Below are positions 8,280-16,819 of a stretch of 64,000 nucleotides of DNA, piece by piece (the first letter of the stretch is position 1; each line of letters begins with the position of its first letter). The DNA comes from Bin87 sp965204685. GTDB taxonomy: Bacteria; Chloroflexota; Dehalococcoidia; Lucifugimonadales; UBA3495. The position numbers were made by a program, and so were the translations under genes. A model generated the notes under the pieces. The model was not told where the DNA came from. It searched no databases and saw only the letters and a program-made list of their open reading frames with translations. The DNA is taken from positions 2,294,001-2,358,000 of the forward strand of contig OZ242004.1 in assembly GCA_965204685.1 (NCBI GenBank), read 5' to 3'.

Positions 8280-9485
8280 ATGCCAGGGCAAGGTTTGGAC
8301 TATTCGGCGCTATTCAACCGAAACCTGCCGCCTCCCGCAGGACCGTGGGGAGGTCACCCCAAGTACAACTTCATCGGCGGTCACAGTGACCCTGATATGG
8401 TCCCGACCGAAGGATTTATTGAGTCGGCGGAGCGGGTGTTCCGCGGCGACCCCCGCAACATCTCCATGTACAACTTTTCCGGCGGGCCGCAGGGCATCCT
8501 TCCGTTGCGGGAGTTCCTGGTGGAAAAGCTGGGTGAACATCGCGGTATCAACACCACTATTGACGACGTGCTGATCACGTCGGGGTCCGGCCAGGGGATA
8601 GAGTTGATCAACGAGATCCTGCTGGAAGAGGGCGACACCGCAATCGTCGAGGCGTTCAGCTTCTCGGGCGCCCTGGGCAACCTTCGGCGGCGCAAGGTCA
8701 ACATCGTTGGCATCGATGTGGACCAGGACGGCATGCGCATGGACCATCTGGAGCAAGCGCTGGAAGACCTGCGGAACCGGGGTGTGCGTCCCAAGTACAT
8801 CTATACAATCCCCACCCTGCAGAATCCCACCGGCACCGTTTTGACCATGGAACGGCGCTTCCGGATGCTGGAACTGAGTGAGGAGTACGGGGTGCCCATC
8901 TTCGAGGACGAGTGCTACGCCGACCTCATATTCGAGGGAGAGTATGAGAACGCCATCAGGTCGCTGGACGACTCTAACCGAGTGCTGCACATCGGCTCCT
9001 TCTCCAAGACCCTGGGTCCCGGCACCCGGCTGGGCTACGTGGTTGCGTCATGGGATGTGATGAGCCGTTTGCTTTCCCGCAAGAACGACGCCGGCACCGG
9101 CGTCATGGACCAGATGATCGTGGGCGACTACTTCACTCATCACTACGAGGACCACATTCTGGAGATGCGGTCAGCATTGCAGCGCAAGTGCGACGTGCTG
9201 AGCAGCGCCCTGCGGGAGTCGTTTGGTCCCAGCGTCGAGTTTGAGGTTCCCCGAGGCGGCATGTACCTGTGGGTCAAACTTCCCGACGGCGTGGATTCCC
9301 GCGATCTGGAGGGGCCGGCGCTCAGGGAGGGTATCGCGTTCAACCCCGGGCCGGATTGGTCAGCCGACCCCGATGCGGCGGCCAGCTACATCCGGCTCTG
9401 CTTCGCCCTCCCGTCCGAGGAAGAGATCCGGGAAGGAGTGGAAAAACTGGCCGACGTGTTTCGCCGGGAGGGCGCCCTGCCCTGA
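8280..9485 (+). CDS. PLP-dependent aminotransferase, fold type I (2-aminoadipate transaminase/LysN-like)
   Basis: This 401-residue class I/II aminotransferase has the motifs MYNFSGGPQGILPLREFL, TSGSGQGIELI, TIPTLQNPTGTVLTMERR and EDECYADLIFEG. The pyridoxal lysine is expected in GSFSKTLGPGTRLGY, and the substrate carboxylate arginine in YIRLCFALPS. This pattern fits the MocR-like or 2-aminoadipate/aromatic transaminase group without the HTH domain. It moves an amino group between an amino acid and a 2-oxo acid; the substrate is undetermined. GGGAGGAAC precedes the ATG by about 8 bases. It stands alone between the carboxylase operon and a convergent hydrolase. Confidence 0.85.
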   Translation: MPGQGLDYSALFNRNLPPPAGPWGGHPKYNFIGGHSDPDMVPTEGFIESAERVFRGDPRNISMYNFSGGPQGILPLREFLVEKLGEHRGINTTIDDVLITSGSGQGIELINEILLEEGDTAIVEAFSFSGALGNLRRRKVNIVGIDVDQDGMRMDHLEQALEDLRNRGVRPKYIYTIPTLQNPTGTVLTMERRFRMLELSEEYGVPIFEDECYADLIFEGEYENAIRSLDDSNRVLHIGSFSKTLGPGTRLGYVVASWDVMSRLLSRKNDAGTGVMDQMIVGDYFTHHYEDHILEMRSALQRKCDVLSSALRESFGPSVEFEVPRGGMYLWVKLPDGVDSRDLEGPALREGIAFNPGPDWSADPDAAASYIRLCFALPSEEEIREGVEKLADVFRREGALP

Positions 9486-9542
9486 TTCGCGGACCGGCCA
9501 GCGCCGATCCGCCCAAACAGTTGCCGGTCGCGGCTGAGAAAT

Positions 9543-10355
9543 CTACAGGCCCGCCTCAACGTCCTCGACGAACCGGAGCGTCCGGTCGGCTAAGGCGTCG
9601 GGGATCTCGACCTTCATGTTGTGACCGACGCTGTCGAAGAGTTCGAGCCGTGCGTCGGGCATCTGCTCGGCCATTAAATGCTGGATCTCAACCGGCGTGA
9701 TGTCGTCGTGCGACGCGCCCAGGATCAGCGTCGGAACGGCGATATCCGGTAGCAGCGGGGTGAGGTCTGCCGCCAGCAGGCAGCCCTGGAGCGCGATCAC
9801 TTCCGACGCGGCGGTCTTGCTGCCTTCGTTCGCGTACCACTGGACAACCTCGTCGGGCGTGTCCGGTCCAAATCTCTTGTCGGTGTCCGCCAGCAGCCAG
9901 GCCCTGGTGCCCTGCTGTTCCAGGATGCCGCGCCAGGGCGCCGCGTCCATGTTGGCGCCCATCTGGGCCAACTTTGGCGTGGATGCCACCAACGTCAGGC
10001 TCAGCAGGCGGTCGGGGAAGTCATGGGCGAAGCGCAGACTGACGATGCCTCCGGCTGAGGCGCCGACCAAGTGGGTCTTTTCGGTATTCAGGGCGTCCAG
10101 GATGCGGGCGATGTCGGATGCCAGATCAGCCAAATCAAATGGATCGCCCAGACTCTTGCGCGTGCCGGCGTGGCCTCGCATGTCGAACCGGACCACCGGG
10201 CGATGCCGCGCCAACGTCGGCGCCCAGGGTCGCCAGCGGTGCAGGTTCCCGCCGGCGGCGTGGTGGAGCATTATCGGCGCGTCCTGACGCCAGGGGTCCG
10301 AAAAATCGTCCAGGTGATAGTGAAACTCATCGCCGTTCAAATTGAGGATGGGCAT
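9543..10355 (-). CDS. Alpha/beta-hydrolase fold protein
   Basis: This 270-residue single-domain hydrolase has the oxyanion-loop region MLHHAAGGNLHRW, the nucleophile elbow GASAGG (Ser in the Gly-x-Ser-x-Gly position), an acid after the strand TLILGASHDDITP, and the catalytic histidine in SVGHNMKVE. Its size and spacing match 3-oxoadipate enol-lactonase and related esterases, but the specificity is not identifiable. GGAGG lies 5 bases before the ATG at 10355. It is convergent with the aminotransferase upstream on the map, and its 5' side abuts two palindromic repeats. Confidence 0.82.
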   Translation of the reverse strand: MPILNLNGDEFHYHLDDFSDPWRQDAPIMLHHAAGGNLHRWRPWAPTLARHRPVVRFDMRGHAGTRKSLGDPFDLADLASDIARILDALNTEKTHLVGASAGGIVSLRFAHDFPDRLLSLTLVASTPKLAQMGANMDAAPWRGILEQQGTRAWLLADTDKRFGPDTPDEVVQWYANEGSKTAASEVIALQGCLLAADLTPLLPDIAVPTLILGASHDDITPVEIQHLMAEQMPDARLELFDSVGHNMKVEIPDALADRTLRFVEDVEAGL

Positions 10356-10380
10356 TTTTCCTCCGTCCTACGGTGAGTCG

Positions 10381-10492
10381 GTCATCGCGAGAACGCCGCC
10401 GGATGTTCGTGGCAATCTCGTTCCGGTATTGATGATTATGCGCAAACGTCCTTGCTACGCCGGCGAGATTGCCACGCTGCGCTCGCAATGAC
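10381..10492. repeat. Palindromic intergenic repeat, family 2 copy
   Basis: The ends are GTCATCGCGAG (10381-10391) and CTCGCAATGAC (10482-10492), with inner GGCAATCTCG and CGAGATTGCC arms as in the copies near 4.3 and 43.9 kb. The middle differs from the other copies. It is directly followed by a second element at 10495. Confidence 0.65.
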
Positions 10493-10494
10493 AC

Positions 10495-10645
10495 AGGACT
10501 TACGCAGTTGAAATCCCTCGCCCGTCACTCCGGCGAAAGCCGGAGTCCAGAAGTCGCAGTGTAAAAGAATCGGAACGATGGTTAACGATGCCGGGCACTG
10601 GATTCCGGCTTTCGCCGGAATGACGGTCCCAGCTGCGTAAGTCCT
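10495..10645. mobile_element. MITE-like element, copy C (type-2 ends, shared core)
   Basis: Perfect 13-bp inverted ends AGGACTTACGCAG (10495-10507) and CTGCGTAAGTCCT (10633-10645) enclose the same core as copies A and B: ACTCCGGCGAAAGCCGGAGT near 10527 and ATTCCGGCTTTCGCCGGAAT near 10602. The ends are unrelated to those of copies A and B. It lies just upstream of the amidohydrolase gene. Confidence 0.75.
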
Positions 10646-10765
10646 ATGGCATTTTTGCACGTACCTGCATTGTCGTCCATGCTGGGGCAAGAGTGTGTAA
10701 AATGCGAGCCGGGACACTCTGAATCCGGCCGAAATGACGCGAGGTATTCGCGCGGGGAGGGGGTC

Positions 10766-12316
10766 ATGACGCTATCTCTGATACGGGGTAAACACGTCGT
10801 CTGCAAGGTCTCCGGTCCCCACTCGGGGGAAGTCGTGTCCGGCGGGGCGGTGGTGCAGCGGGACGGGGTGATCGAGGCGGTGGGTGACTATCGGGAGTTG
10901 CGCGCCCAGCATCCGGACGCTGAGGTAATCGGCAACGGCAACCACATCGTGATGCCCGGGCTGGTCAACGACCATTTCCACGTGGGGCTGACGCCCTTCC
11001 AGATGGGCGCCCCGGACCTGCCACTGGAAATGTGGAGCCTGCACCGCATCGGCGTTCGGGCCATCGACCCGTACCTGGACCAACTCTACGGCGCAGTCCA
11101 GATGATCGAGACCGGCACCACGACGGTACAGGCCATTCACTCCACCCCACGGGGCACCGGCCCGGTGAGCATGGAGATCGCCGACAAGGTGGTGGGGGCG
11201 TACCAGGCCTCGGGGATGCGGGTCTCCTACGCTCCGTCGGTGGTGGACCAGAACTCGATGGTCGCCGGACCCGGCGGCGGCGAGGCCGACTTCGCGGCCC
11301 GGATGCCACCGGACCTGGCCGAGCGATACCAATCCCTGATGGCGCCCGGCTATCGGCCCGTGGCCGAGATCATGCCCGTGCTGGAAGAGATCAGCCGCAA
11401 GTATGGCAACGATCAGTACGAACGGGTGCGCGTCACCATGGCGCCCAGCAACGTTCACCGCTGCTCCGACGAGTTGCTCACGGCCATCAAGGATCTGGCG
11501 GGGCGGTACAGCACCGGTATCCACATCCACCTGCAGGAAACGGTGTACCAGAAACTGTATGGCCACACCGCCTACGGCAAGACGCCGCTGCAGCATCTCC
11601 ACGAAATCGGGTTCCTGGGTCCCGAAGTGGTGTGCGGGCACAGCGTCTGGGCCACCGAGGAGGACCTCAGCATCATGGCGGCCACCGGCACCAACATCTG
11701 CCACAACGCCAGCTCCAACCTGCGGCTGCAGAGCGGAATCGCGCCCATGGGTCGAATCCTGGAGGCGGGGATCAAGGTTGCCATTGGCAGCGACGAAGCG
11801 GGCCTGAACGACGACAAGGATTTGTTTCAGGAGATGCGGCTGGTGCTCAAGATCCACCGGGTGCCCGGGATCGACCTGGAGCCGCCCACGTCCCACCAAG
11901 TGCTGGAGATGGCGACGGTCAACGGGGCCTACGCCAGTTGGTTCGGCGACCGCATCGGCACCCTGGAGCCGGGCAAGCGGGCGGACATGACGCTGGTGGA
12001 TCTGCGGAACATTGAGGAGCCGTTCCTGGATCCCCGGGTGTCGGTGGTGGACGCGCTGGTGCACCGGGCACGAGGCATCGACGTGGACACGGTGCTGGTG
12101 GACGGCGAGGTGGTGCTGCGCGACGGTCAACTGACCCGGGTAGACAAGGATGAACTGTTCCGGGAGCTGAAATCGGCCCTGGACCGGCCGCTGACCGCCC
12201 AGGAGGAGGAACGGCGGGAGCTTGCCGCGCTGGTGGAGCCGCACCTGCGGAGGTTCTACAGCGGCACGGTTCCGCAGGATGCTGCGCCCTTCACCGCCTA
12301 CAACGCGCGCTCCTGA
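10766..12316 (+). CDS. Amidohydrolase-superfamily metal-dependent hydrolase (ATZ/TRZ-like deaminase or chlorohydrolase group)
   Basis: This 516-residue protein has the split beta-sandwich plus TIM barrel of the superfamily. Expected metal ligands are visible: the HxH in LVNDHFHVGL, a later histidine in TGIHIHLQET, another in CGHSVWATEED, and the aspartate in IGSDEAGLND. The C-terminal sandwich GTLEPGKRADMTLVDL and VLVDGEVVLRDG closes the fold. Relatives deaminate or hydrolyse cyclic nitrogen compounds such as triazines, guanine or adenosine derivatives; the substrate is not determinable. I chose ATG 10766, preceded by GGGGAGGGGG; the frame is open upstream to 10646, across the end of a repeat. 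Directly after its stop a palindromic element has inserted. Confidence 0.83.
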   Translation: MTLSLIRGKHVVCKVSGPHSGEVVSGGAVVQRDGVIEAVGDYRELRAQHPDAEVIGNGNHIVMPGLVNDHFHVGLTPFQMGAPDLPLEMWSLHRIGVRAIDPYLDQLYGAVQMIETGTTTVQAIHSTPRGTGPVSMEIADKVVGAYQASGMRVSYAPSVVDQNSMVAGPGGGEADFAARMPPDLAERYQSLMAPGYRPVAEIMPVLEEISRKYGNDQYERVRVTMAPSNVHRCSDELLTAIKDLAGRYSTGIHIHLQETVYQKLYGHTAYGKTPLQHLHEIGFLGPEVVCGHSVWATEEDLSIMAATGTNICHNASSNLRLQSGIAPMGRILEAGIKVAIGSDEAGLNDDKDLFQEMRLVLKIHRVPGIDLEPPTSHQVLEMATVNGAYASWFGDRIGTLEPGKRADMTLVDLRNIEEPFLDPRVSVVDALVHRARGIDVDTVLVDGEVVLRDGQLTRVDKDELFRELKSALDRPLTAQEEERRELAALVEPHLRRFYSGTVPQDAAPFTAYNARS

Positions 12317-12321
12317 ACCCA

Positions 12322-12473
12322 CAGGACGATTGCAAAGTCCATTTAATCCGCTCATGGTGAGCCTGTCGAACCATCGTCCACCGGAACCGGCATCCTTCGA
12401 CAAGCTCAGGATGAGCGGGAAAGGGCGGCGACGAAGGGAATAAAGGATACAAGACGACTTTGCAATCGTCCTG
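12322..12473. mobile_element. MITE-like element, family 3, with apparent 9-bp target duplication
   Basis: The element has perfect 18-bp inverted ends CAGGACGATTGCAAAGTC (12322-12339) and its complement (12456-12473). CCTGAACCC occurs on both sides, at 12312-12320 and 12474-12482, as a target-site duplication would. The left copy of that repeat includes the stop codon of the amidohydrolase gene. The core carries GAGCCTGTCGAACCAT and CCTTCGACAAGCTCAGGATG arms, unlike the other families. It has no ORF. Confidence 0.82.
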
Positions 12474-12595
12474 CCTGAACCCGGGCAGCCCGTCGCGGCG
12501 CGCGCCGCAGCGAGGTGCTAATATCTCCACGGAAACCGGCAATTAAACGATCACGTGGTTCACCCACCCTCGGCCGTTGGCCCACCGGAGGCATC

Positions 12596-14584
12596 TTGGC
12601 AATTACAGAACTGGAAATCACCAACCGAACCAGTTTCGCGTCCGGAGAGAGCTTCGGCGACGTGGGCGCGTATGAACTGCTGGAAGGCACCGCCCACTAT
12701 GCGGTGGACCCGTCGCATCCTCGCAATCAGGGGATCACGGACCTCGACCTGGCGCCGCGCAACGCCGACGGCAAGGTGGAGTTCTCGTCGGACTTCGCCA
12801 TGCTCCAACCGGCGAACGTCGACCGGGGCAACCGGCGCATCCTGTTCGACGTGGTGAACCGGGGCCGCAAGACCGCCCTGAGCCTGAACAGCGTGCCCAC
12901 CGCCAACGACCCCACGTCTCCCCTGGAGGCCGGAAACGGCTACCTGATGCGTCGGGGCTACACGGTGGTCTGGGGCGGCTGGCAGGCCGACGTGCCGCCG
13001 ACGCCCGGGCTGATCGGGCTGCACGCGCCGGAAGCCGTGGGTCCGCAGGGGCCGCTGACGGGCAAGATCATGTGCCAGTTCCAGTGCAACGAGCCCACCC
13101 AGGTGTTCCTGCTGGCGGACCGGCAGCACCTGCCCAACCCGGCGGTCGACCCGGATGAGGCGGAGGCCACGCTGACAGTGCGGGACCTGCCCAACAGTCC
13201 GGCCACCGCAGTCGACCGGGGTCAGTGGTCCTTCGTGCGTGTAGAGGACGCAGATCTGGAACCGGAACACAACCATATCTACATGCCTTCGGGGTTCGAT
13301 CCGGGAAGGATCTACCAGTTGGTTTACACCACCACGGGCAGTCGCATCGTGGGCTTGGGGTTCGCTGCGATGCGCGACGTGGTGTCCTTCCTGAAGCACG
13401 CGCCGGCGTCAGCGGGTAACCCGTGCGCCGGGGCCATCGACTACGCCTACGCCATGGGGCGCTCCCAGAGCGGGCGCTTCCTGCGCCAGTACATCCACGT
13501 GGGCATCAACGAGGACGAGGAAGACCGGCCGGCGCTGGACGGGATCATCCCGCACGTGGCCGGGGCGATGCGCGGCGAGTTCAACCTGCGCTTCGGACAG
13601 CCCTCCAAGGACGTCTGCTACATCATCCCGGAGATGTTCCCCTTCACGGATACCACGCAGGTTGACCCGGTGACGGGGGCGCAGGGTTCCCTGCTGGACG
13701 CCATTGAGCGTCGCGGCACGGTGCCCAAGATCATGTTCACCAACACCTCAGCCGAGTACTGGCGGGGAGACGCCGCGCTGATTCACACCGATCTGGAGAC
13801 GCTGACCGACGCGCCCGAATCCTCGTCGGTTCGCCGTTATCACTTCGCCGGCTGCCAGCACGGATCGGGCGAATTTCCTCCTATCGAGATCCGGGCCAAC
13901 GACGGTATCAAGGGACAGTTGCCATTCAACAGCGTGGACTACGCGCCCCTGCTGCGCGCGGCGCTGGACAACCTGGACCGCTGGGTCACCACGGGGGAGG
14001 AGCCTCCCGCCAGCCGCCATCCCAGCCTGGACGACGGCACGGCGGTGGAGTCGCACACGCTGCTGGAACGGTTCGCCAAGCTGCCCGGCGTGCGGGTGCC
14101 CACCGAGACCACCCGGGCGATCCGGCTGGACTACGGGCCGGAGTCGCACCTGGGCCGCACCATCAAGCTGCCGGCCGACGAGGGCGAGGAGTTCCCGGCG
14201 CTGGTGGCCGACATCGACGAGTCGTACAACGAACGGCGGGGCATTTGCCTGCCCGACCTGACGGTGCCGGTGGCCACCTACACCGGCTGGAACCTGCGGG
14301 ATGAGAGCATCGGCAACCCCAACCTGTTTATCGGCATCACCGGCGGCCTGGCCGGCTGGACGCTGCCGTTGCCGGCCACGCGGGCCGAGCGGGAGGCCAC
14401 CGGCGACCCGCGGGCATCCATCGAAGAACGCTATGAAGGCCGCGATGACTACCTGGAGCAGGTGAACCGCGCCGCCATGGACCTGGTTGGCGAGGGCTAC
14501 CTGCTGGAGGAAGACGTGGACGAGGTGTTGGGCCTGGCAGGCCGGAAGTACGATTACTGGGTGGGAGCAGATGGGAGGTGCTGA
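12596..14584 (+). CDS. Large alpha/beta-hydrolase domain protein (Abhydrolase_10-like)
   Basis: This protein of about 662 residues starts ITELEITNRTSFASGESFG and contains DVVNRGRKTALS, YTVVWGGWQADVP and the nucleophile region AYAMGRSQSGRFLRQYIH, where Ser in GRSQSGR is the likely catalytic serine. The late HGSGEFPPIEIR region may hold the histidine. This pattern matches a large uncharacterised alpha/beta hydrolase family often annotated only by fold. I prefer the TTG at 12596, which follows GGAGG by 4 bases and sits just before the first conserved residues; the frame is open from 12515. No signal peptide is evident. It follows the amidohydrolase and is followed by a VOC protein; a shared catabolic role is possible but unproven. 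Confidence 0.72.
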   Translation: MAITELEITNRTSFASGESFGDVGAYELLEGTAHYAVDPSHPRNQGITDLDLAPRNADGKVEFSSDFAMLQPANVDRGNRRILFDVVNRGRKTALSLNSVPTANDPTSPLEAGNGYLMRRGYTVVWGGWQADVPPTPGLIGLHAPEAVGPQGPLTGKIMCQFQCNEPTQVFLLADRQHLPNPAVDPDEAEATLTVRDLPNSPATAVDRGQWSFVRVEDADLEPEHNHIYMPSGFDPGRIYQLVYTTTGSRIVGLGFAAMRDVVSFLKHAPASAGNPCAGAIDYAYAMGRSQSGRFLRQYIHVGINEDEEDRPALDGIIPHVAGAMRGEFNLRFGQPSKDVCYIIPEMFPFTDTTQVDPVTGAQGSLLDAIERRGTVPKIMFTNTSAEYWRGDAALIHTDLETLTDAPESSSVRRYHFAGCQHGSGEFPPIEIRANDGIKGQLPFNSVDYAPLLRAALDNLDRWVTTGEEPPASRHPSLDDGTAVESHTLLERFAKLPGVRVPTETTRAIRLDYGPESHLGRTIKLPADEGEEFPALVADIDESYNERRGICLPDLTVPVATYTGWNLRDESIGNPNLFIGITGGLAGWTLPLPATRAEREATGDPRASIEERYEGRDDYLEQVNRAAMDLVGEGYLLEEDVDEVLGLAGRKYDYWVGADGRC

Positions 14585-14679
14585 GGCAACCCTGAGCGCG
14601 CCGGCGCAGCGCTCAGCCACAAGCCCTAGCGCCTTTGCTCTGACGGTTTTGTATCCACTTCGGTTGGAGGAGGGAGACC

Positions 14680-15057
14680 ATGCCATTGCAGCTAGACCAC
14701 ACAATCGTACCCGCCTACGACAAGGTGAAGTCCGCGGAGTTCATCGCCCGGTTATTCGGTCTGAAGTACGAGGGGCCGTGGGGGCATTTCGCGCCCGTGA
14801 AGGTAAACGACATCCTGACGCTGGACTTCGACGACTCCGACAACCCGCGCTCCAATCACTATGCCTTCCTGGCTTCGGACGATGAGTTTGACGCGATCCT
14901 GGGTCGCGTCAAGGATGAGGGAGTGGTGTTCGGGAGCGGGCCGCGGTCGCGCACGGACGGCCAGATCAACCACCTGCACCAGGGTCGCGGGTTCTACTTC
15001 GAATGCGAAAATGGCCATGTCTGGGAGGTCATCACCCACACCTACATCACCGATTGA
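14680..15057 (+). CDS. VOC-superfamily (glyoxalase/extradiol dioxygenase-like) protein
   Basis: This 125-residue single-domain protein has the beta-alpha-beta-beta-beta modules of the vicinal oxygen chelate fold. LDHTIVPAYDKVKSAEFIARLFG is the typical first module, with the metal-ligand position at His 6 or 7. SNHYAFLASDDEFDAIL and GRGFYFECENGHVWEVITHTY form the second, ending with the usual Glu near the C terminus. Members are glyoxalases, dioxygenases or resistance proteins; which applies here is unknown. GGAGGAGGGAG precedes the ATG. It is 95 bp after the large hydrolase gene, on the same strand. Confidence 0.78.
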   Translation: MPLQLDHTIVPAYDKVKSAEFIARLFGLKYEGPWGHFAPVKVNDILTLDFDDSDNPRSNHYAFLASDDEFDAILGRVKDEGVVFGSGPRSRTDGQINHLHQGRGFYFECENGHVWEVITHTYITD

Positions 15058-15078
15058 CACGCTCCGGCAGCGTTCCGT

Positions 15079-15225
15079 TTTAGATGGTTTGGTTGCCAAT
15101 CCATCACTACGGCGAAAGAACAGCCGGACACGAGGTCACCCCGTACTTGACACGAGGCCGGAGTCCAGAAGACGCTACTGGATTCCGGCTTTCGCCGGAA
15201 TGACGGGAAATTTAGACCACCTAAA
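15079..15225. mobile_element. MITE-like element, copy E (type-3 ends, shared core)
   Basis: Imperfect 12-bp inverted ends TTTAGATGGTTT (15079-15090) and AGACCACCTAAA (15214-15225) match at 10 of 12 positions. The right half of the core, CTGGATTCCGGCTTTCGCC, is the same as in copies A-C. The left half is degenerate (GGCCGGAGTCCAG is still recognisable), with an apparent extra segment around 15119-15155. Confidence 0.55.
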
Positions 15226-15245
15226 TTGCAACGCTACCGTTGCAA
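15226..15245. promoter_or_regulatory. Perfect inverted repeat upstream of class III aminotransferase
   Basis: TTGCAACG (15226-15233) and CGTTGCAA (15238-15245) are perfect 8-bp arms around CTAC. Another perfect inverted repeat, AATTTAG-N5-CTAAATT, overlaps it at 15209-15227. They lie 96-132 bp before the aminotransferase ATG and could form operator sites. The second also forms part of the end of the repeat element. Confidence 0.4.
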
Positions 15246-15340
15246 CGTGGGTGGTTGGTGGCAACCCCCGCCCGATGTTAAACTGATACGGCGACGGGCA
15301 TCCCCAAATTTTGCGCCCGGAACAGCATCCGGAGGAAAAC

Positions 15341-16720
15341 ATGGCCACCCACACTGAATCGGCAGTCAACGACCTGCAAAGGACTGCACTGGAAAACCTC
15401 TGGGTGTACCTGAGGGAACCCAGCGACATGGCCGAGAAGGGTGAGCCCCAGATTTTCGTCGAAGGAAAGGGCTGCCAGGTCACCGACGCCCTGGGCAACA
15501 CCTACATCGACGCCATGTCCGGTCTTTGGCTGAAGAACGTTGGGTACGGCCAGAAGGAGATCGCGGACGCGGCTTACGAGCAGATGCTCAAGATCACCTA
15601 CATGCCCATGGGCACCACCACGGAACCCACGGTCATGCTGTCGGACAAGATCGCGTCAATGATGCCGGGAGATCTCTCCCGCTGCTTCTTCACCAGCGGC
15701 GGCTCCGAGTCGGTGGAAACAGCGTTGAAGCTGTCCCGGGCTTATTTCAAGCGCATGGGCGAACCGCAGCGCACAAAATTCATCAGCCGCAAGGACTCTT
15801 ACCACGGCGCCACCATGGGAGCGATGGCGCTGGGGGGCAACTATCTCTACCCCAGGGAAGACTACGAGCCGCTGATGCCGAACACGTTCCACGCTCCCCA
15901 GCCCAACTTCTATCGCTGTGAGTTCAACAGTGAAACGCCGGAGGAGTGCGGACAACGGTGCGTGGACGCCATCGAGAGCATCATCCAGTTCCAGGGACCG
16001 GAAACCGTCGCGGCAGTCATCGCCGAACCCATCTCCAGCCCCATGGGAGCGGTGGTTCCGCCGGACAACTACTGGCCCTTGCTGCGGGAAGTTTGCGACA
16101 AGTACGGCTGCCTGTTGATTGCCGATGAGGTCATCACGGGTTTTGGCCGCACCGGCAAATGGTTCGGCTGCAACCACTGGGACGTTGTTCCGGACATGAT
16201 GACGGTGGCCAAGGGCATCACCAGCGGGTACATCCCCATGGGAGGGACCATTCTGCGGAAGCCCATCGCCGACGCTTTCGTGGGCAGCCCCCGGGCGGCC
16301 TTCCGGCATGTGATCACCTTCGGCGGTCATCCAGTGGCAGCAGCGGCCTCCCTGAAGAACCTGGAAATCATGGAGCGCGAGGGGATGGTGGAGAATTCCG
16401 CCCGGATGGGGAAATACCTATTGGACGGCCTGGAAGAGCTGAAGGCAAAGCACTCCATCATCGGCAACGTGCGCGGGCTGGGTCTCATGTGCGGGATGGA
16501 GCTGGTGAAGGACCGGGAGACCAGGGAACACTTCCCAGCCGACTCGGGTCTGGGTCCCAGGCTGACCCAGGGTTTTGCCGAGGATGGGCTGTTCCTGCGC
16601 GGCGGCGACCTCATGAACATCATGCCGCCCCTGTGCGTCACCCCCGGCGAGATCGAGCAGATCGTGTCCACCATGGACAGCGTGATCGGGCGTGTGGCGT
16701 CCGATCTGGGCGCTGCATAA
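15341..16720 (+). CDS. Class III (omega-amino acid:pyruvate type) aminotransferase
   Basis: This 459-residue PLP enzyme has the class III signatures YIDAMSGLWLKNVGYG, FFTSGGSESVETALKLSR, SRKDSYHGATMGAMALGG, ADEVITGFGRTGKWFG and the cofactor lysine in TVAKGITSGYIPMGG. The RVRGLGLMCGMELVKD-like end (here GNVRGLGLMCGMELV) is standard. Members transfer terminal amino groups from beta-alanine, GABA, putrescine or taurine to pyruvate or 2-oxoglutarate. ATG 15341 follows GGAGG by 7 bases. Two inverted repeats lie in the promoter region. It sits next to other small-molecule catabolism genes but is separated from them by a repeat. Confidence 0.88.
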   Translation: MATHTESAVNDLQRTALENLWVYLREPSDMAEKGEPQIFVEGKGCQVTDALGNTYIDAMSGLWLKNVGYGQKEIADAAYEQMLKITYMPMGTTTEPTVMLSDKIASMMPGDLSRCFFTSGGSESVETALKLSRAYFKRMGEPQRTKFISRKDSYHGATMGAMALGGNYLYPREDYEPLMPNTFHAPQPNFYRCEFNSETPEECGQRCVDAIESIIQFQGPETVAAVIAEPISSPMGAVVPPDNYWPLLREVCDKYGCLLIADEVITGFGRTGKWFGCNHWDVVPDMMTVAKGITSGYIPMGGTILRKPIADAFVGSPRAAFRHVITFGGHPVAAAASLKNLEIMEREGMVENSARMGKYLLDGLEELKAKHSIIGNVRGLGLMCGMELVKDRETREHFPADSGLGPRLTQGFAEDGLFLRGGDLMNIMPPLCVTPGEIEQIVSTMDSVIGRVASDLGAA

Positions 16721-16819
16721 CTGCTGGGGGACGCGGCCGTGGCCCGGTGTTGACGGCCGCGTTCACCTAGCGGCGCGACGACAGCTGACCGCTACTCGCA
16801 ACTACGTTCCTGCTGACGT

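Noticed and set aside
10772..12403. 543-codon open frame opposite the amidohydrolase gene
   Set aside because: It is rich in His, Gln, Arg and Val with no family motif, and the plus-strand amidohydrolase has clear metal ligands and a good ribosome site.
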